This document shows positions 18,325 to 26,029 of a stretch of DNA of 64,000 bases, in pieces. The stretch lies in NCBI RefSeq assembly GCF_025567625.1, contig NZ_JAOQJC010000003.1:124001-188000 (forward strand), written 5' to 3'. The stretch comes from Paenibacillus sp. J5C2022. GTDB lineage: Bacteria > Bacillota > Bacilli > Paenibacillales > Paenibacillaceae. The notes beneath the pieces are model-generated. The model searched no databases. It was given only the letters and a program-made list of their open reading frames with translations, and was not told where the DNA came from. Within the stretch, counting starts at the first letter, position 1, and every line of letters begins with the position of its first letter. The translations under genes were made by a program, and so were the position numbers.

Positions 18325-19764
18325 TTACATATTATTCTCTCGCCTGAAGGAACTGGGAGTTTTCCCAACGTGGCGCTTGAACACTTTGATGAAGTAGGCA
18401 TCGTCGGAAAAACCCGTCTGACTCGCAATCTCTTCCACACTGAGCTTGGAATGCAACAGCAGACGTTTGGCTTGTTCCATTCGAATGTTTCGCAAGTAAG
18501 CGATTGGCGTCAAGCCTGTTTTTTTGCCGAACACAGTGCTCAGATAGTCCACGTTGATGGCTACCAGACTGGCCAAATCCGCAACTTTAATGCTTTCTCT
18601 GTAATGCTCCAGCATATATTGGATGACCCGGTTCACCTCCGGATGATCCGTATAGCTTACTTGTTCTTCCCGCTTCTGCCTTATAAGCTCCCGTATCGCT
18701 TGCTGCACATGCTCAAGCAGCGATTCATGGCTCACGGCAGAGTACAGCTCCGTCCAGTCGCCCGTCTTCTGTCCTGCCAGCATCGTCAACATGTGAAGCA
18801 GATAGGTCGCCCGTTTTTTCACTTCCACATGGGTGAATGACGAGGCTTTCATACACTCCCATATTTGCTTAGCCGCCAAGCCGCATTTGGATTCATTCCG
18901 TTCTTCGAAGCAGCGAATCAATTCCGCCTCCAACTCCTCAATTGGCGTCGCCACGCTTTTCTCCGCTATCGTCAAATCAGACTCGCTGCCATACCAATCG
19001 TAGTTTAATCGTTGCAGCACTTGCAGCCAATCTTGGGACAACCGGGCCAAGCTGCCGCCATCCGCCGACTCAACATGTCGCTTCGCCCGGATTCGGCTAT
19101 CCGATGCTGTATGTCCCCGGAAACTCCAGCAAAAAAAAGTGGTCTGACCCGCATCGTAGAAAGATTGGACCAGCAAATACCGCTCCATCCCGATACCGGC
19201 CTGATCAGCATGAGCAGGGACGTCACCGCTCAGGATAGCTACGATATCCAGATTCAAATGGCGAAATTTCTCTATCGCAGAAGCCTGTCCGCTTGAATCC
19301 GCCTGAGCCGCTGCCCCTTGTTCCCGTATGTCCGCCCAGATTCGATGATAGAATGGAAAGAGCGCCTCTCCCGCCCCTTTCAGCTCAGCAAGCAATTCCT
19401 CCTTGATCCGCGCCAGGCTTTCCAGCAAAATATCATCATCTAAAGACAGCTTCAACAAATAGTTGAAAGCCCCGTATTGTATGGCGTCTCTTGCATAATC
19501 AAAGTGACTCATAGCTGTCAGCATAATAAAACGGCTGCGAATTCCCGCCTTCCGCGTTTCCTTCAGCAGCTCAATTCCGTCCATGCCAGGCATCACTATG
19601 TCGGCGATGACAACATCTGGCTTCAGCTCCACAATAGCTGCAAACGCCTCGTTGCCGTTTCCCGCTTCTCCGACAACACAAAAGCCATGGCGCTCCCAAT
19701 CCAAAATTTCTCTTATCGCTTCGCGGACAAACACTTCATCTTCCACCAATAATATCGTCCACAC
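18325..19764 (-). CDS. Response regulator with AraC-type DNA-binding domain, YesN type
   Basis: A 479-aa regulator. The receiver domain has E8-D9, phospho-accepting D55 (VVIADIVMPG) and a Lys in NYLLKL. A variable middle section follows. The C-terminal AraC domain covers about 380-479 (LASLVAINVDYLSTVFGKK, EEIASQTGFSDDAYFIKVFKRHVG). It is expected to activate the adjacent transporter and SLH-hydrolase operon. The GTG at 19764 is chosen because AAAGGAG lies 9 bases upstream; an ATG overlaps that site. This gives a 29-base overlap with the kinase gene and hence translational coupling. Confidence 0.9.
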   Translation of the reverse strand: MWTILLVEDEVFVREAIREILDWERHGFCVVGEAGNGNEAFAAIVELKPDVVIADIVMPGMDGIELLKETRKAGIRSRFIMLTAMSHFDYARDAIQYGAFNYLLKLSLDDDILLESLARIKEELLAELKGAGEALFPFYHRIWADIREQGAAAQADSSGQASAIEKFRHLNLDIVAILSGDVPAHADQAGIGMERYLLVQSFYDAGQTTFFCWSFRGHTASDSRIRAKRHVESADGGSLARLSQDWLQVLQRLNYDWYGSESDLTIAEKSVATPIEELEAELIRCFEERNESKCGLAAKQIWECMKASSFTHVEVKKRATYLLHMLTMLAGQKTGDWTELYSAVSHESLLEHVQQAIRELIRQKREEQVSYTDHPEVNRVIQYMLEHYRESIKVADLASLVAINVDYLSTVFGKKTGLTPIAYLRNIRMEQAKRLLLHSKLSVEEIASQTGFSDDAYFIKVFKRHVGKTPSSFRRENNM

Positions 19765-21532
19765 GCCCGTCATCTCCTTTCTGCGAATACGGCGCTGCAA
19801 TTAATAACGGCAAGCGAATGCGAACGAGGGTGCCTTCAGCGTCAGATGTCGTCTCCACAGCTCCCTCCCGCTTAAACAGCAGCTCCAGCCTTTCCTTCAA
19901 ATTGCCCAGACCGATCCCGTGACCGCTGCGTCTTCCCGGCTTGCGAGCCGCCTCCTCCATGCCGATGCCGTTGTCTTCCACCTCCAGAATAAGCTCGGTT
20001 CCTTCCGCCCGCGCCCTGACCCATATCGTGCCGCGTCCTTCAGACATGTTGAAGCCATGGGTAATGGCATTTTCTACGAGAGGCTGGAGACTAAGCTTGG
20101 GCACAAGCCCATATTGCACCGATTCCTCTGTTTCGTAGATCATTGTGAAATTTTCTCTGAATCGGAATGCTTGTATGGATTCATAGGAGCGCAACAATTT
20201 GAGCTCCTCATTAAGGGTAATTAGCTCGATTTCCGAATTAAGGCTTGCCTCCAGTATTAATCCCAGTGAAGCGCAAATGTCCGCAATGGCATCCTGCTTT
20301 TCTTTTCTTGCAATCCATTTGACCGTGTTCAAAGTGTTAAGCAGAAAATGCGGGTTCATCTGGTGAAGCAGCATCTGGAAACGTACCACCTGCTTTTGCC
20401 GCTCCTCCCGCTTAAGCATAAGGATGAGCGCAACGACATCATCAATCATCCGATTGAAGCTCGCGCCAAGAGAACGAATTTCATCCGTTGCATTTTTGCT
20501 GATGGATATTTTCACATTCAACTTCTTGTCCGATGCCTCTTCCATGCTCCTCTTCAATTGATAGAGAGGTTTAGTCATTCGCGACGATAAAAAAAAGGTG
20601 ACCGCTATGAAGACGGTGACCAGCATAATCAGAAACATATATATCAACAGCCTTAATTGCTGCATCTCCCGCTGCAGCTCGCTTAAGGACATCTGGCTAA
20701 CCACGTACCAGTCCAATTCCTCCACGTAACTGTAGTTGATGAGCGACAAGTTGCGTTCATCCTTGTAATGTCCATTCGGCTCATGTGAGGAGATCATTTT
20801 TGTCATGCTGTCCCGACTGAGAGCATCCCCCTTGTTTTGCAATACAATCTCTCCCTGGCCGGTAAAAATGGTCATGTCCTCCGTAACCGGATTATCTTTG
20901 AGCGTATTGCGGAACCATTCCTGTATATTGATGCTGATCCGCGCCAGTCCGTAATTCCCCCGCAGCTCGTCATCCAGCATAATATATAAGCTTAGCAGCT
21001 TGTCTCCCCGGCTGCTTCTTACATCATTCCAATCGTCCGCCACCCAACGGTAAGGGCGGTTGCCCGCTTGCAGTGTATTTCTCCAATCCTGCAATTCTTT
21101 CGCTTCGTTAGTTAACTGGTCATTGGGAGCATAGGAAGTATATACATTGCCGTTACGGTCAATAAAACGAAAGTACAGCTCTGTTTGATGAAAGAAAAAG
21201 CTGTTGTTGATACCGAACATTTTGCTTTCTATTATCTTCTTCCGTTCAAGGGGATCATATTTGTCAGGAGCGTGCATAATCTGGATCAGACTTTCATCCT
21301 GACTCAGCATCGTATTCGTCTTGTAAGCAAAGGCCATCATTTCCGTCAACGATCTATTCACCTGCTGCATACGCTCGGACATGCGGTCGATCATATCCTG
21401 CTCTCGAATCGATTCGAAATGCTGAAAGAGGAAATAAATTGCAATGCACAGTGGAAGCATCAGAAGGGTGATATACGCGATAAATAGTCTGTATTTCAAC
21501 GTGTTCGGGAGCCATTTTCGAATGTTTTGCAT
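19736..21532 (-). CDS. Sensor histidine kinase, YesM type
   Basis: A 598-aa membrane kinase. Helix 1 is YRLFIAYITLLMLPLCIAIY. A dCache-type extracytoplasmic domain follows (about 40-290), then helix 2 (LLIYMFLIMLVTVFIAVTFF), HAMP, and the His_kinase domain with His in HQMNPHFLLNTLNT (about 395). The HATPase motifs are PLVENAITHGF, VEDNGIGM and GIGLGNLKERL. It is followed by an overlapping regulator gene and upstream of the binding protein/permease/SLH-hydrolase operon, whose substrate it probably senses. The ATG has AAGGAG upstream with slightly long spacing. Confidence 0.92.
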   Translation of the reverse strand: MQNIRKWLPNTLKYRLFIAYITLLMLPLCIAIYFLFQHFESIREQDMIDRMSERMQQVNRSLTEMMAFAYKTNTMLSQDESLIQIMHAPDKYDPLERKKIIESKMFGINNSFFFHQTELYFRFIDRNGNVYTSYAPNDQLTNEAKELQDWRNTLQAGNRPYRWVADDWNDVRSSRGDKLLSLYIMLDDELRGNYGLARISINIQEWFRNTLKDNPVTEDMTIFTGQGEIVLQNKGDALSRDSMTKMISSHEPNGHYKDERNLSLINYSYVEELDWYVVSQMSLSELQREMQQLRLLIYMFLIMLVTVFIAVTFFLSSRMTKPLYQLKRSMEEASDKKLNVKISISKNATDEIRSLGASFNRMIDDVVALILMLKREERQKQVVRFQMLLHQMNPHFLLNTLNTVKWIARKEKQDAIADICASLGLILEASLNSEIELITLNEELKLLRSYESIQAFRFRENFTMIYETEESVQYGLVPKLSLQPLVENAITHGFNMSEGRGTIWVRARAEGTELILEVEDNGIGMEEAARKPGRRSGHGIGLGNLKERLELLFKREGAVETTSDAEGTLVRIRLPLLIAAPYSQKGDDGRVDDIIGGR

Positions 21533-21678
21533 GCTGTATCAGTCACTCCTTATAACGGTATTCCCCCCGGTCGTACTCTTCATTTTATCACACACAAAAA
21601 CCGAACCATCAGATTAAAATCTTGCAAATAAATATAACGATTCTTGGAAGCCGGGCCATGAGAAACGATGAACCGGTC

Positions 21679-21700
21679 AGAAAAACGCCTAGCGGCGTCC
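21679..21700 (-). terminator. Terminator-like hairpin downstream of the repeat array
   Basis: On the minus strand ACGCC-GCTA-GGCGT forms a 5-bp stem with a tetraloop, followed directly by TTTTC. No ordinary gene ends here. It lies just downstream (minus sense) of the eight-copy array, so it would end a minus-strand transcript of that array if one exists. Confidence 0.4.
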
Positions 21701-21720
21701 TGCTCTCTTGCTGCGCACGC

Positions 21721-22140
21721 CCCTTTTTCGGCACTTTAGTGTAGGATTCATACACTATTTCGGCTCGAACAACCCTTTTCGGCACGCTAGTGTAGGATTC
21801 ATACACTATTTCGGCTCGAACGACCTTTTTCGGCACGCTAGTGTAGGATTCATACACTATTTCGGCTCCAACAACCCTTTTCGGCACGCTAGTGTAGGAT
21901 TCATACACTATTTCGGCTCGAACAACCCTTTTCGGCACGCTAGTGTAGGATTCATACACTATTTCGGCTCGAACAACCCTTTTCGGCACGCTAGTGTAGG
22001 ATTCATACACTATTTCGGCTCGAACAACCCTTTTCGGCACTCTAGTGTAGGATTCATACACTATTTCGGCTCGAACAACCCTTTTCGGCACGCTAGTGTA
22101 GGATTCATACACTATTTCGGCTCGAACGCTCCTTTTCGGC
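21721..22140. repeat. Tandem array of eight 51-bp units, each with a perfect palindrome
   Basis: Eight head-to-tail units (first 52 bp, the rest 51 bp, ending at 22129, then an 11-base partial unit). Each holds the inverted repeat TAGTGTA-N7-TACACTA, with the 7-base centre GGATTCA. The palindrome and the following TTTCGGCT are identical in all copies; the bases before the palindrome vary (CACTT, CACGC, CACTC). Because 51 is a multiple of three and the unit has no stop, long ORFs appear on both strands. The minus-strand ORF at 21609-22184 repeats a 17-aa unit (PKRVVRAEIVYESYTSV) and has GGAGG 9 bases before a GTG. The few differences between copies are mostly amino-acid changing, which argues against a selected protein. 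Not CRISPR: there are no unique spacers. Confidence 0.9.
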
Positions 22141-22148
22141 AAATTGCA

Positions 22149-22224
22149 GCCGAGCTCACATCGCCTGCAGCCCGCCACTCGCACACTTTCCTACCTCCAA
22201 CCGAGCTTACATCGCCTGCAGCCC
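22149..22224. repeat. Two direct copies of a 22-bp element, 51 bp apart
   Basis: The segment beginning CGAGCTCACATCGCCTGCAG at 22151 recurs at 22202 with one change (T for C). The 51-bp offset equals the unit length of the neighbouring array, so both may come from the same duplication process. Both copies lie in non-genic sequence. Confidence 0.7.
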
Positions 22225-22271
22225 CAGTACCTGCTTCTGCTTAAGTCGCAAGCGAAGTTTTTCGAAGCTCC

Positions 22272-22290
22272 AGTGTAGGATTCATACACT
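22272..22290. repeat. Isolated ninth copy of the palindrome
   Basis: AGTGTA-N7-TACACT with the same GGATTCA centre as in the array stands alone, 143 bases beyond the last full unit and without the flanking unit sequence. This shows that the palindrome, rather than the full unit, is the conserved element. Confidence 0.85.
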
Positions 22291-22353
22291 AATCCCGCTC
22301 ACACGAGTCCATTCAGGTATTCAACTAGAAATTTATAAACTCTATATAGTCAA

Positions 22354-22388
22354 GGAAAAGACCCTTGGCCGTTGTCGCCAAGGGTCTT
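22354..22388 (-). terminator. Strong terminator after the binding-protein gene
   Basis: A 12-bp stem (AAGACCCTTGGC with GCCAAGGGTCTT) closes a 7-base loop and runs into TTTTCC on the minus strand. It ends the permease/permease/binding-protein operon and isolates the repeat array beyond it. Confidence 0.8.
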
Positions 22389-22422
22389 CGCTCCTTCAAC
22401 TCTTTTAACCACATCACATGAT

Positions 22423-23964
22423 TTATCCGCCAAAGCCCAGTTGTGCAAGCTGCGCTTTCGCACTATCCAGTAATAATTGATAATTCATCGTCGTCTCTAA
22501 TGTTTTGAGGAAATCGTCATATTCGCTAAGCGAGCGCTTATCGTAAATAAACTTCGCAAGCTCTTCTTCAATATAACGGTCAGCGTCAGCGGGATTATAA
22601 CCTTCCGGATTATCTATAAATCCATTTAATGCCTCAATTCGCGGTTGATCACTGGCGAATTGTATCTCTTTCGATTGTAGAGCAAATTTCGTTTGCAAAT
22701 ATTCCATCTCAGGCCGCCCGGTAAATTGATATAACCACGAGTGTCCAACCTCTCCCGCTTTATCCGTCATCACCGGCTTGCCGTCAGTAAGCGTAAAGTG
22801 AATATCCTGCACCCCGAATTGCACAAGAAGCGATCCGCCCTCCGGATTCGAGATATAATTCAACAGATCAAATATTCGCTGCAGCTTTTCCGGATCTTTC
22901 TCGAGCGCTTTCGGAATCGCGAATCGGCCAGGCGTGGCTCCAACATCCCATGAGCCGTCATATTGCCCTCCCGGTCCGCTCGGCGGAGCAATCTGCAGCC
23001 ACTCCGCATTGGGATTCACTGTTTTAATCTGCTCGACGAATTGCTCCTTCGTCATGTTCGGCCAATCGATATGAACAATGCCCGCTTGGCCTTTAATCGC
23101 CTTTTCTTGATGCTGCAGTCCGGTATTAGCCAAGAGCTCCGGATCAACCGAGCCCGACAGAATCAATTCCTTAATAAACGCAAGCGCGTCTTTTATTGCA
23201 GGGTCGTATAATGAATTGACAACCGCTCCATCCTTCAAGTAGAAATTGCCCGGCATACCGACGCCATATGCTCCGAATACAGGAGCGAAAGCGCCAAATT
23301 TTGATCCCGTCACGCCAAAAGTATCCCGCTTGCCGTTGTCGTCCGGATCATCATTCGTAAAGGCTTCCGCGACGGCAGCCAATTGCTCCACTGTTGTCGG
23401 AACGGGCAGTTGCAATTTATCCAGCCAATCTTTGCGAATCCAATAAGTGTTATACGGGATTTGCGAAGATTTGGAGATCGCGAATACTTTCCCGTCCACC
23501 ATTCCCTTCTTGACGCTTTCTTCTCCAATGAAGTCGACCGTTTGCTGAAGCTGATCCATATAGGGGGTTAAATCGAGCAGAAGTCCTTGTTTGGAGAACT
23601 GGATAATCTGCTGACGACTGACCATGAACAAATCAGGGAAATTGCCCGATGCCATACGCACATTTAATTGATTGGCATAATCATCGCCTGATGGATATAC
23701 CGTCAGATTCACATCCATATTTAACGCTTTATCCAGTTCTTTCTTAATGCTGTCTTTATCCGGAGACGGCAAATTATTGCCGGGTTCAATAATTTCAAGC
23801 TTTATCGGCTTGTCGCTTGATTCATTGCCGGATTCTGCGGCGGATTGGTTCGGTTGAGCAGTGGACAAGTCGCCTGTTTTTTTATTGCTGGCGCCTCCTG
23901 AGCAACCTGCAAGCAAGCCTGACAGAAGCGATACCGACAATAGAATAGAATACACTTTTCTCAT
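22423..23964 (-). CDS. Sugar ABC transporter substrate-binding lipoprotein, LplA type
   Basis: A 513-aa extracellular solute-binding protein. It has a lipoprotein signal with lipobox GLLAGC (Cys21), a polar linker, and a large two-lobed binding domain opening with KPIKLEIIEPGNNL. LplA-type proteins are longer than family-1 maltose binders and usually take complex oligosaccharides. The ATG at 23964 is chosen from two close ATGs because AAGGGG lies 7 bases upstream; the longer frame further upstream has no ribosome binding site. It is the last gene of a permease/permease/binding-protein operon and is followed by a strong terminator. Confidence 0.92.
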   Translation of the reverse strand: MRKVYSILLSVSLLSGLLAGCSGGASNKKTGDLSTAQPNQSAAESGNESSDKPIKLEIIEPGNNLPSPDKDSIKKELDKALNMDVNLTVYPSGDDYANQLNVRMASGNFPDLFMVSRQQIIQFSKQGLLLDLTPYMDQLQQTVDFIGEESVKKGMVDGKVFAISKSSQIPYNTYWIRKDWLDKLQLPVPTTVEQLAAVAEAFTNDDPDDNGKRDTFGVTGSKFGAFAPVFGAYGVGMPGNFYLKDGAVVNSLYDPAIKDALAFIKELILSGSVDPELLANTGLQHQEKAIKGQAGIVHIDWPNMTKEQFVEQIKTVNPNAEWLQIAPPSGPGGQYDGSWDVGATPGRFAIPKALEKDPEKLQRIFDLLNYISNPEGGSLLVQFGVQDIHFTLTDGKPVMTDKAGEVGHSWLYQFTGRPEMEYLQTKFALQSKEIQFASDQPRIEALNGFIDNPEGYNPADADRYIEEELAKFIYDKRSLSEYDDFLKTLETTMNYQLLLDSAKAQLAQLGFGG

Positions 23965-24034
23965 CTTCATACCCCTTTCAGAACTGTATCTATTGAACAG
24001 GTCCGCGTAGCTGGCCAGATCTACGCAGCCTGGA

Positions 24035-24895
24035 TCAACCTTTAATCGATCCCAGCAACATGCCTTTCGTAAAATGCTTCTGGATGAATGGATAGATAAC
24101 GATAACCGGCAAGCTGGCAATAATGACAGCGGCCATCTGCATCGTCTGAGTCGGCATTATATTTTCCGCGTTCTCAAGCGGCTGCTGGCTTTGCATCAAT
24201 ATCTCTCTGACGACGACCTGCAACGGAAATAATGATCGATCCGTCACATAAAAGATCGCTTGAAAAAACTCGTTCCAATGACCTACCAGATAGAATAATC
24301 CCACCGTCAGCAGTACAGGTATCGAAAGCGGAGTCGCGATCCGGAGCAAAATACGGAACTCCTTGGCCCCGTCCATCCTGGCGGATTCGAACAGTTCTTC
24401 TGGCAGACCTTCAAAGAAGCTTTTCATAATCAGCACATTAAAACTCCACACGGCATTAGGCAGAATCATCGCCCATATCGAATCAAGCAGCCCTACAGAC
24501 TTTACAATGAGATAAGTCGGAATGATCCCCCCGCTAAACAACAAGGTGAAGACGATCATCATAAGGAAGAAATTTCTCCCAGGCAAATTTTTGCGGCTAA
24601 GCGGATACGCCATCAGCCCCGTCAACACGATATTAACCGCCGTTCCGACAATCGTGATGAATAACGTAACTTGGAAAGCTTGCGGAATATTGGATTCCGT
24701 CAGCAACGTTCGATATGCGGTGAACGTTATTTCTTTCGGGATTAATATAAAGCCGCCATTGCGGAGCACTTCACCGAAAGGCGTGATGGATACTGAAACG
24801 ACGAACAGAATCGGCAATATAGCAGACAGCCCGCAAATGCCAAGAATGATGTAAACGATGAGATTGAATATTTTGTCATCCAGGCTTCTTACCAT
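24035..24895 (-). CDS. Sugar ABC transporter permease, LplC/YtcP type
   Basis: A 286-aa permease with six membrane helices, the EAA loop (ESARMDGAKEFRILLRI) and the C-terminal LLGSIKG typical of this subgroup. It pairs with the LplB-type permease encoded just upstream, whose stop it overlaps by 7 bases (ATGGTAA). The start at 24895 has GGGGGAAGGG just upstream. The binding-protein gene follows after 70 bases. Confidence 0.93.
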   Translation of the reverse strand: MVRSLDDKIFNLIVYIILGICGLSAILPILFVVSVSITPFGEVLRNGGFILIPKEITFTAYRTLLTESNIPQAFQVTLFITIVGTAVNIVLTGLMAYPLSRKNLPGRNFFLMMIVFTLLFSGGIIPTYLIVKSVGLLDSIWAMILPNAVWSFNVLIMKSFFEGLPEELFESARMDGAKEFRILLRIATPLSIPVLLTVGLFYLVGHWNEFFQAIFYVTDRSLFPLQVVVREILMQSQQPLENAENIMPTQTMQMAAVIIASLPVIVIYPFIQKHFTKGMLLGSIKG

Positions 24896-25857
24896 ATCCC
24901 TTCCCCCCACTTCTTCGCTATTCGATTAGCGGCTAGTACAAGAAATAACCCAATAACTGACTTGAACAGTCCGACCGCCGAAGCCAAGCTGAAATTCAAT
25001 TGCTGCAATCCGGTTCGATACACCCATGTATCGAGAATATCCGCAACGGGATATACCTGAATGTTGTATAAAATATAGATTTGATCAAAGCCTGCATCGA
25101 GCAAATGGCCGAGTTTAAGGATAAACAGCAATATGATAATGCTTCGAATACCCGGCAACGTAATATGCCATATCATGCGCAATCGACTTGCGCCGTCTAC
25201 TTTGGCAGCCTCATATAGAGTAGGGTCGATACCGGCCATTGCCGCCAAATAAATGATCGCTCCCCAGCCAAGGTTTTGCCAAACCTCTGAACCGACCAGG
25301 ATGCTGCGGAAATAGTCCGTTGAAGTCAAAAACGGTATTGAAGTACCGCCGGCTTCTACAATCCATCGATTGATTAACCCGCCATTTTGAGAAAATAACG
25401 TCAGCAAAATACCGAATATGATGACCCATGACAAGAAATGCGGCATATAAGTTAAAGTTTGCACAATTGACTTCAGCCATCGCACACGGCATTCGTTCAA
25501 CAGCACAGCCAGCAGAATCGGAGGCAAGGTTCCCCATAGAAGCTTGTAACAGCTAATCAATATTGTGTTGCTCAACAATTGATTGAAATAAGGAGACTCA
25601 TAGAAGGATTGAAAATGTTTATACCATGGATTGACCCATGCGCTTCCCGTTATCCCCTCCATAATGGCGTAATCTTTAAAAGCAATAATGACTCCATACA
25701 TAGGGAGATACCTGAACACAATAAAGTAGATAACTCCCGGAAGAAGCATCATGTAAAATGCCCGGAACCGCCAGACAACTCTCAAAACGATTTGCAGTTT
25801 CGCTAGTGAAACAGGCTGTATCCGAGGGGATGACTTTAAATTGATATTTTCTTTCAT
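24889..25857 (-). CDS. Sugar ABC transporter permease, LplB type
   Basis: A 322-aa permease. It has a long cytoplasmic N-terminus, six membrane helices, the signature FRYLPMYGVIIAFKDY, and the EAA loop LYEAAKVDGASRLRMIWHI. It ends in GIW, as is usual for LplB proteins (GLW/GIW). The ATG at 25857 has GGAGGG 7 bases upstream; a frame extension upstream would run over a cre-like site. It is the first gene of the operon, following the kinase terminator, and is probably controlled by the regulator/kinase pair upstream and by CcpA. Confidence 0.93.
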   Translation of the reverse strand: MKENINLKSSPRIQPVSLAKLQIVLRVVWRFRAFYMMLLPGVIYFIVFRYLPMYGVIIAFKDYAIMEGITGSAWVNPWYKHFQSFYESPYFNQLLSNTILISCYKLLWGTLPPILLAVLLNECRVRWLKSIVQTLTYMPHFLSWVIIFGILLTLFSQNGGLINRWIVEAGGTSIPFLTSTDYFRSILVGSEVWQNLGWGAIIYLAAMAGIDPTLYEAAKVDGASRLRMIWHITLPGIRSIIILLFILKLGHLLDAGFDQIYILYNIQVYPVADILDTWVYRTGLQQLNFSLASAVGLFKSVIGLFLVLAANRIAKKWGEGIW

Positions 25858-25872
25858 CGTTTCCCTCCTATT

Positions 25873-25886
25873 TGTATGCGCTTTCA
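25873..25886 (-). promoter_or_regulatory. cre-like site upstream of the LplB-type permease
   Basis: TGTATGCGCTTTCA matches 13 of 14 positions of TGWAARCGYTWNCW. It lies 15 bases before the permease start codon, within the probable 5' leader, where CcpA could act as a roadblock. Confidence 0.6.
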
Positions 25887-25981
25887 ATGTTTAAATAAAG
25901 TATAAATGGCCTGACGCATCGCCGATATACATAAAAACGTAAAAAGTGTTTCAATTTGCGATAAATCCCTCAACCTCATAT

Positions 25982-26014
25982 TGGGCAAAAAGAAAGACTG
26001 TCCCGAGGACAGCC
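25982..26014 (-). terminator. Terminator after the kinase gene
   Basis: On the minus strand GGCTGTCC and GGACAGTC form a hairpin (7 of 8 pairs) followed by TTTCTTTTT. It lies 15 bases after the kinase stop codon. Confidence 0.65.
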
Positions 26015-26029
26015 ATTCTCTTATTTCGA

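Noticed and set aside
18079-18840. 253-aa plus-strand ORF
   Set aside because: It spans the end of the regulator gene and the start of the binding-protein gene on the other strand; composition is that of a shadow frame.
21721-22140. CRISPR array
   Set aside because: The units are near-identical along the whole 51 bp with no unique spacers, and no cas gene is present.
21708-22244. 178-aa plus-strand ORF over the 51-bp array
   Set aside because: It exists because the repeat length is a multiple of three and the unit has no stop; it has no convincing ribosome binding site and the opposite strand is open as well.
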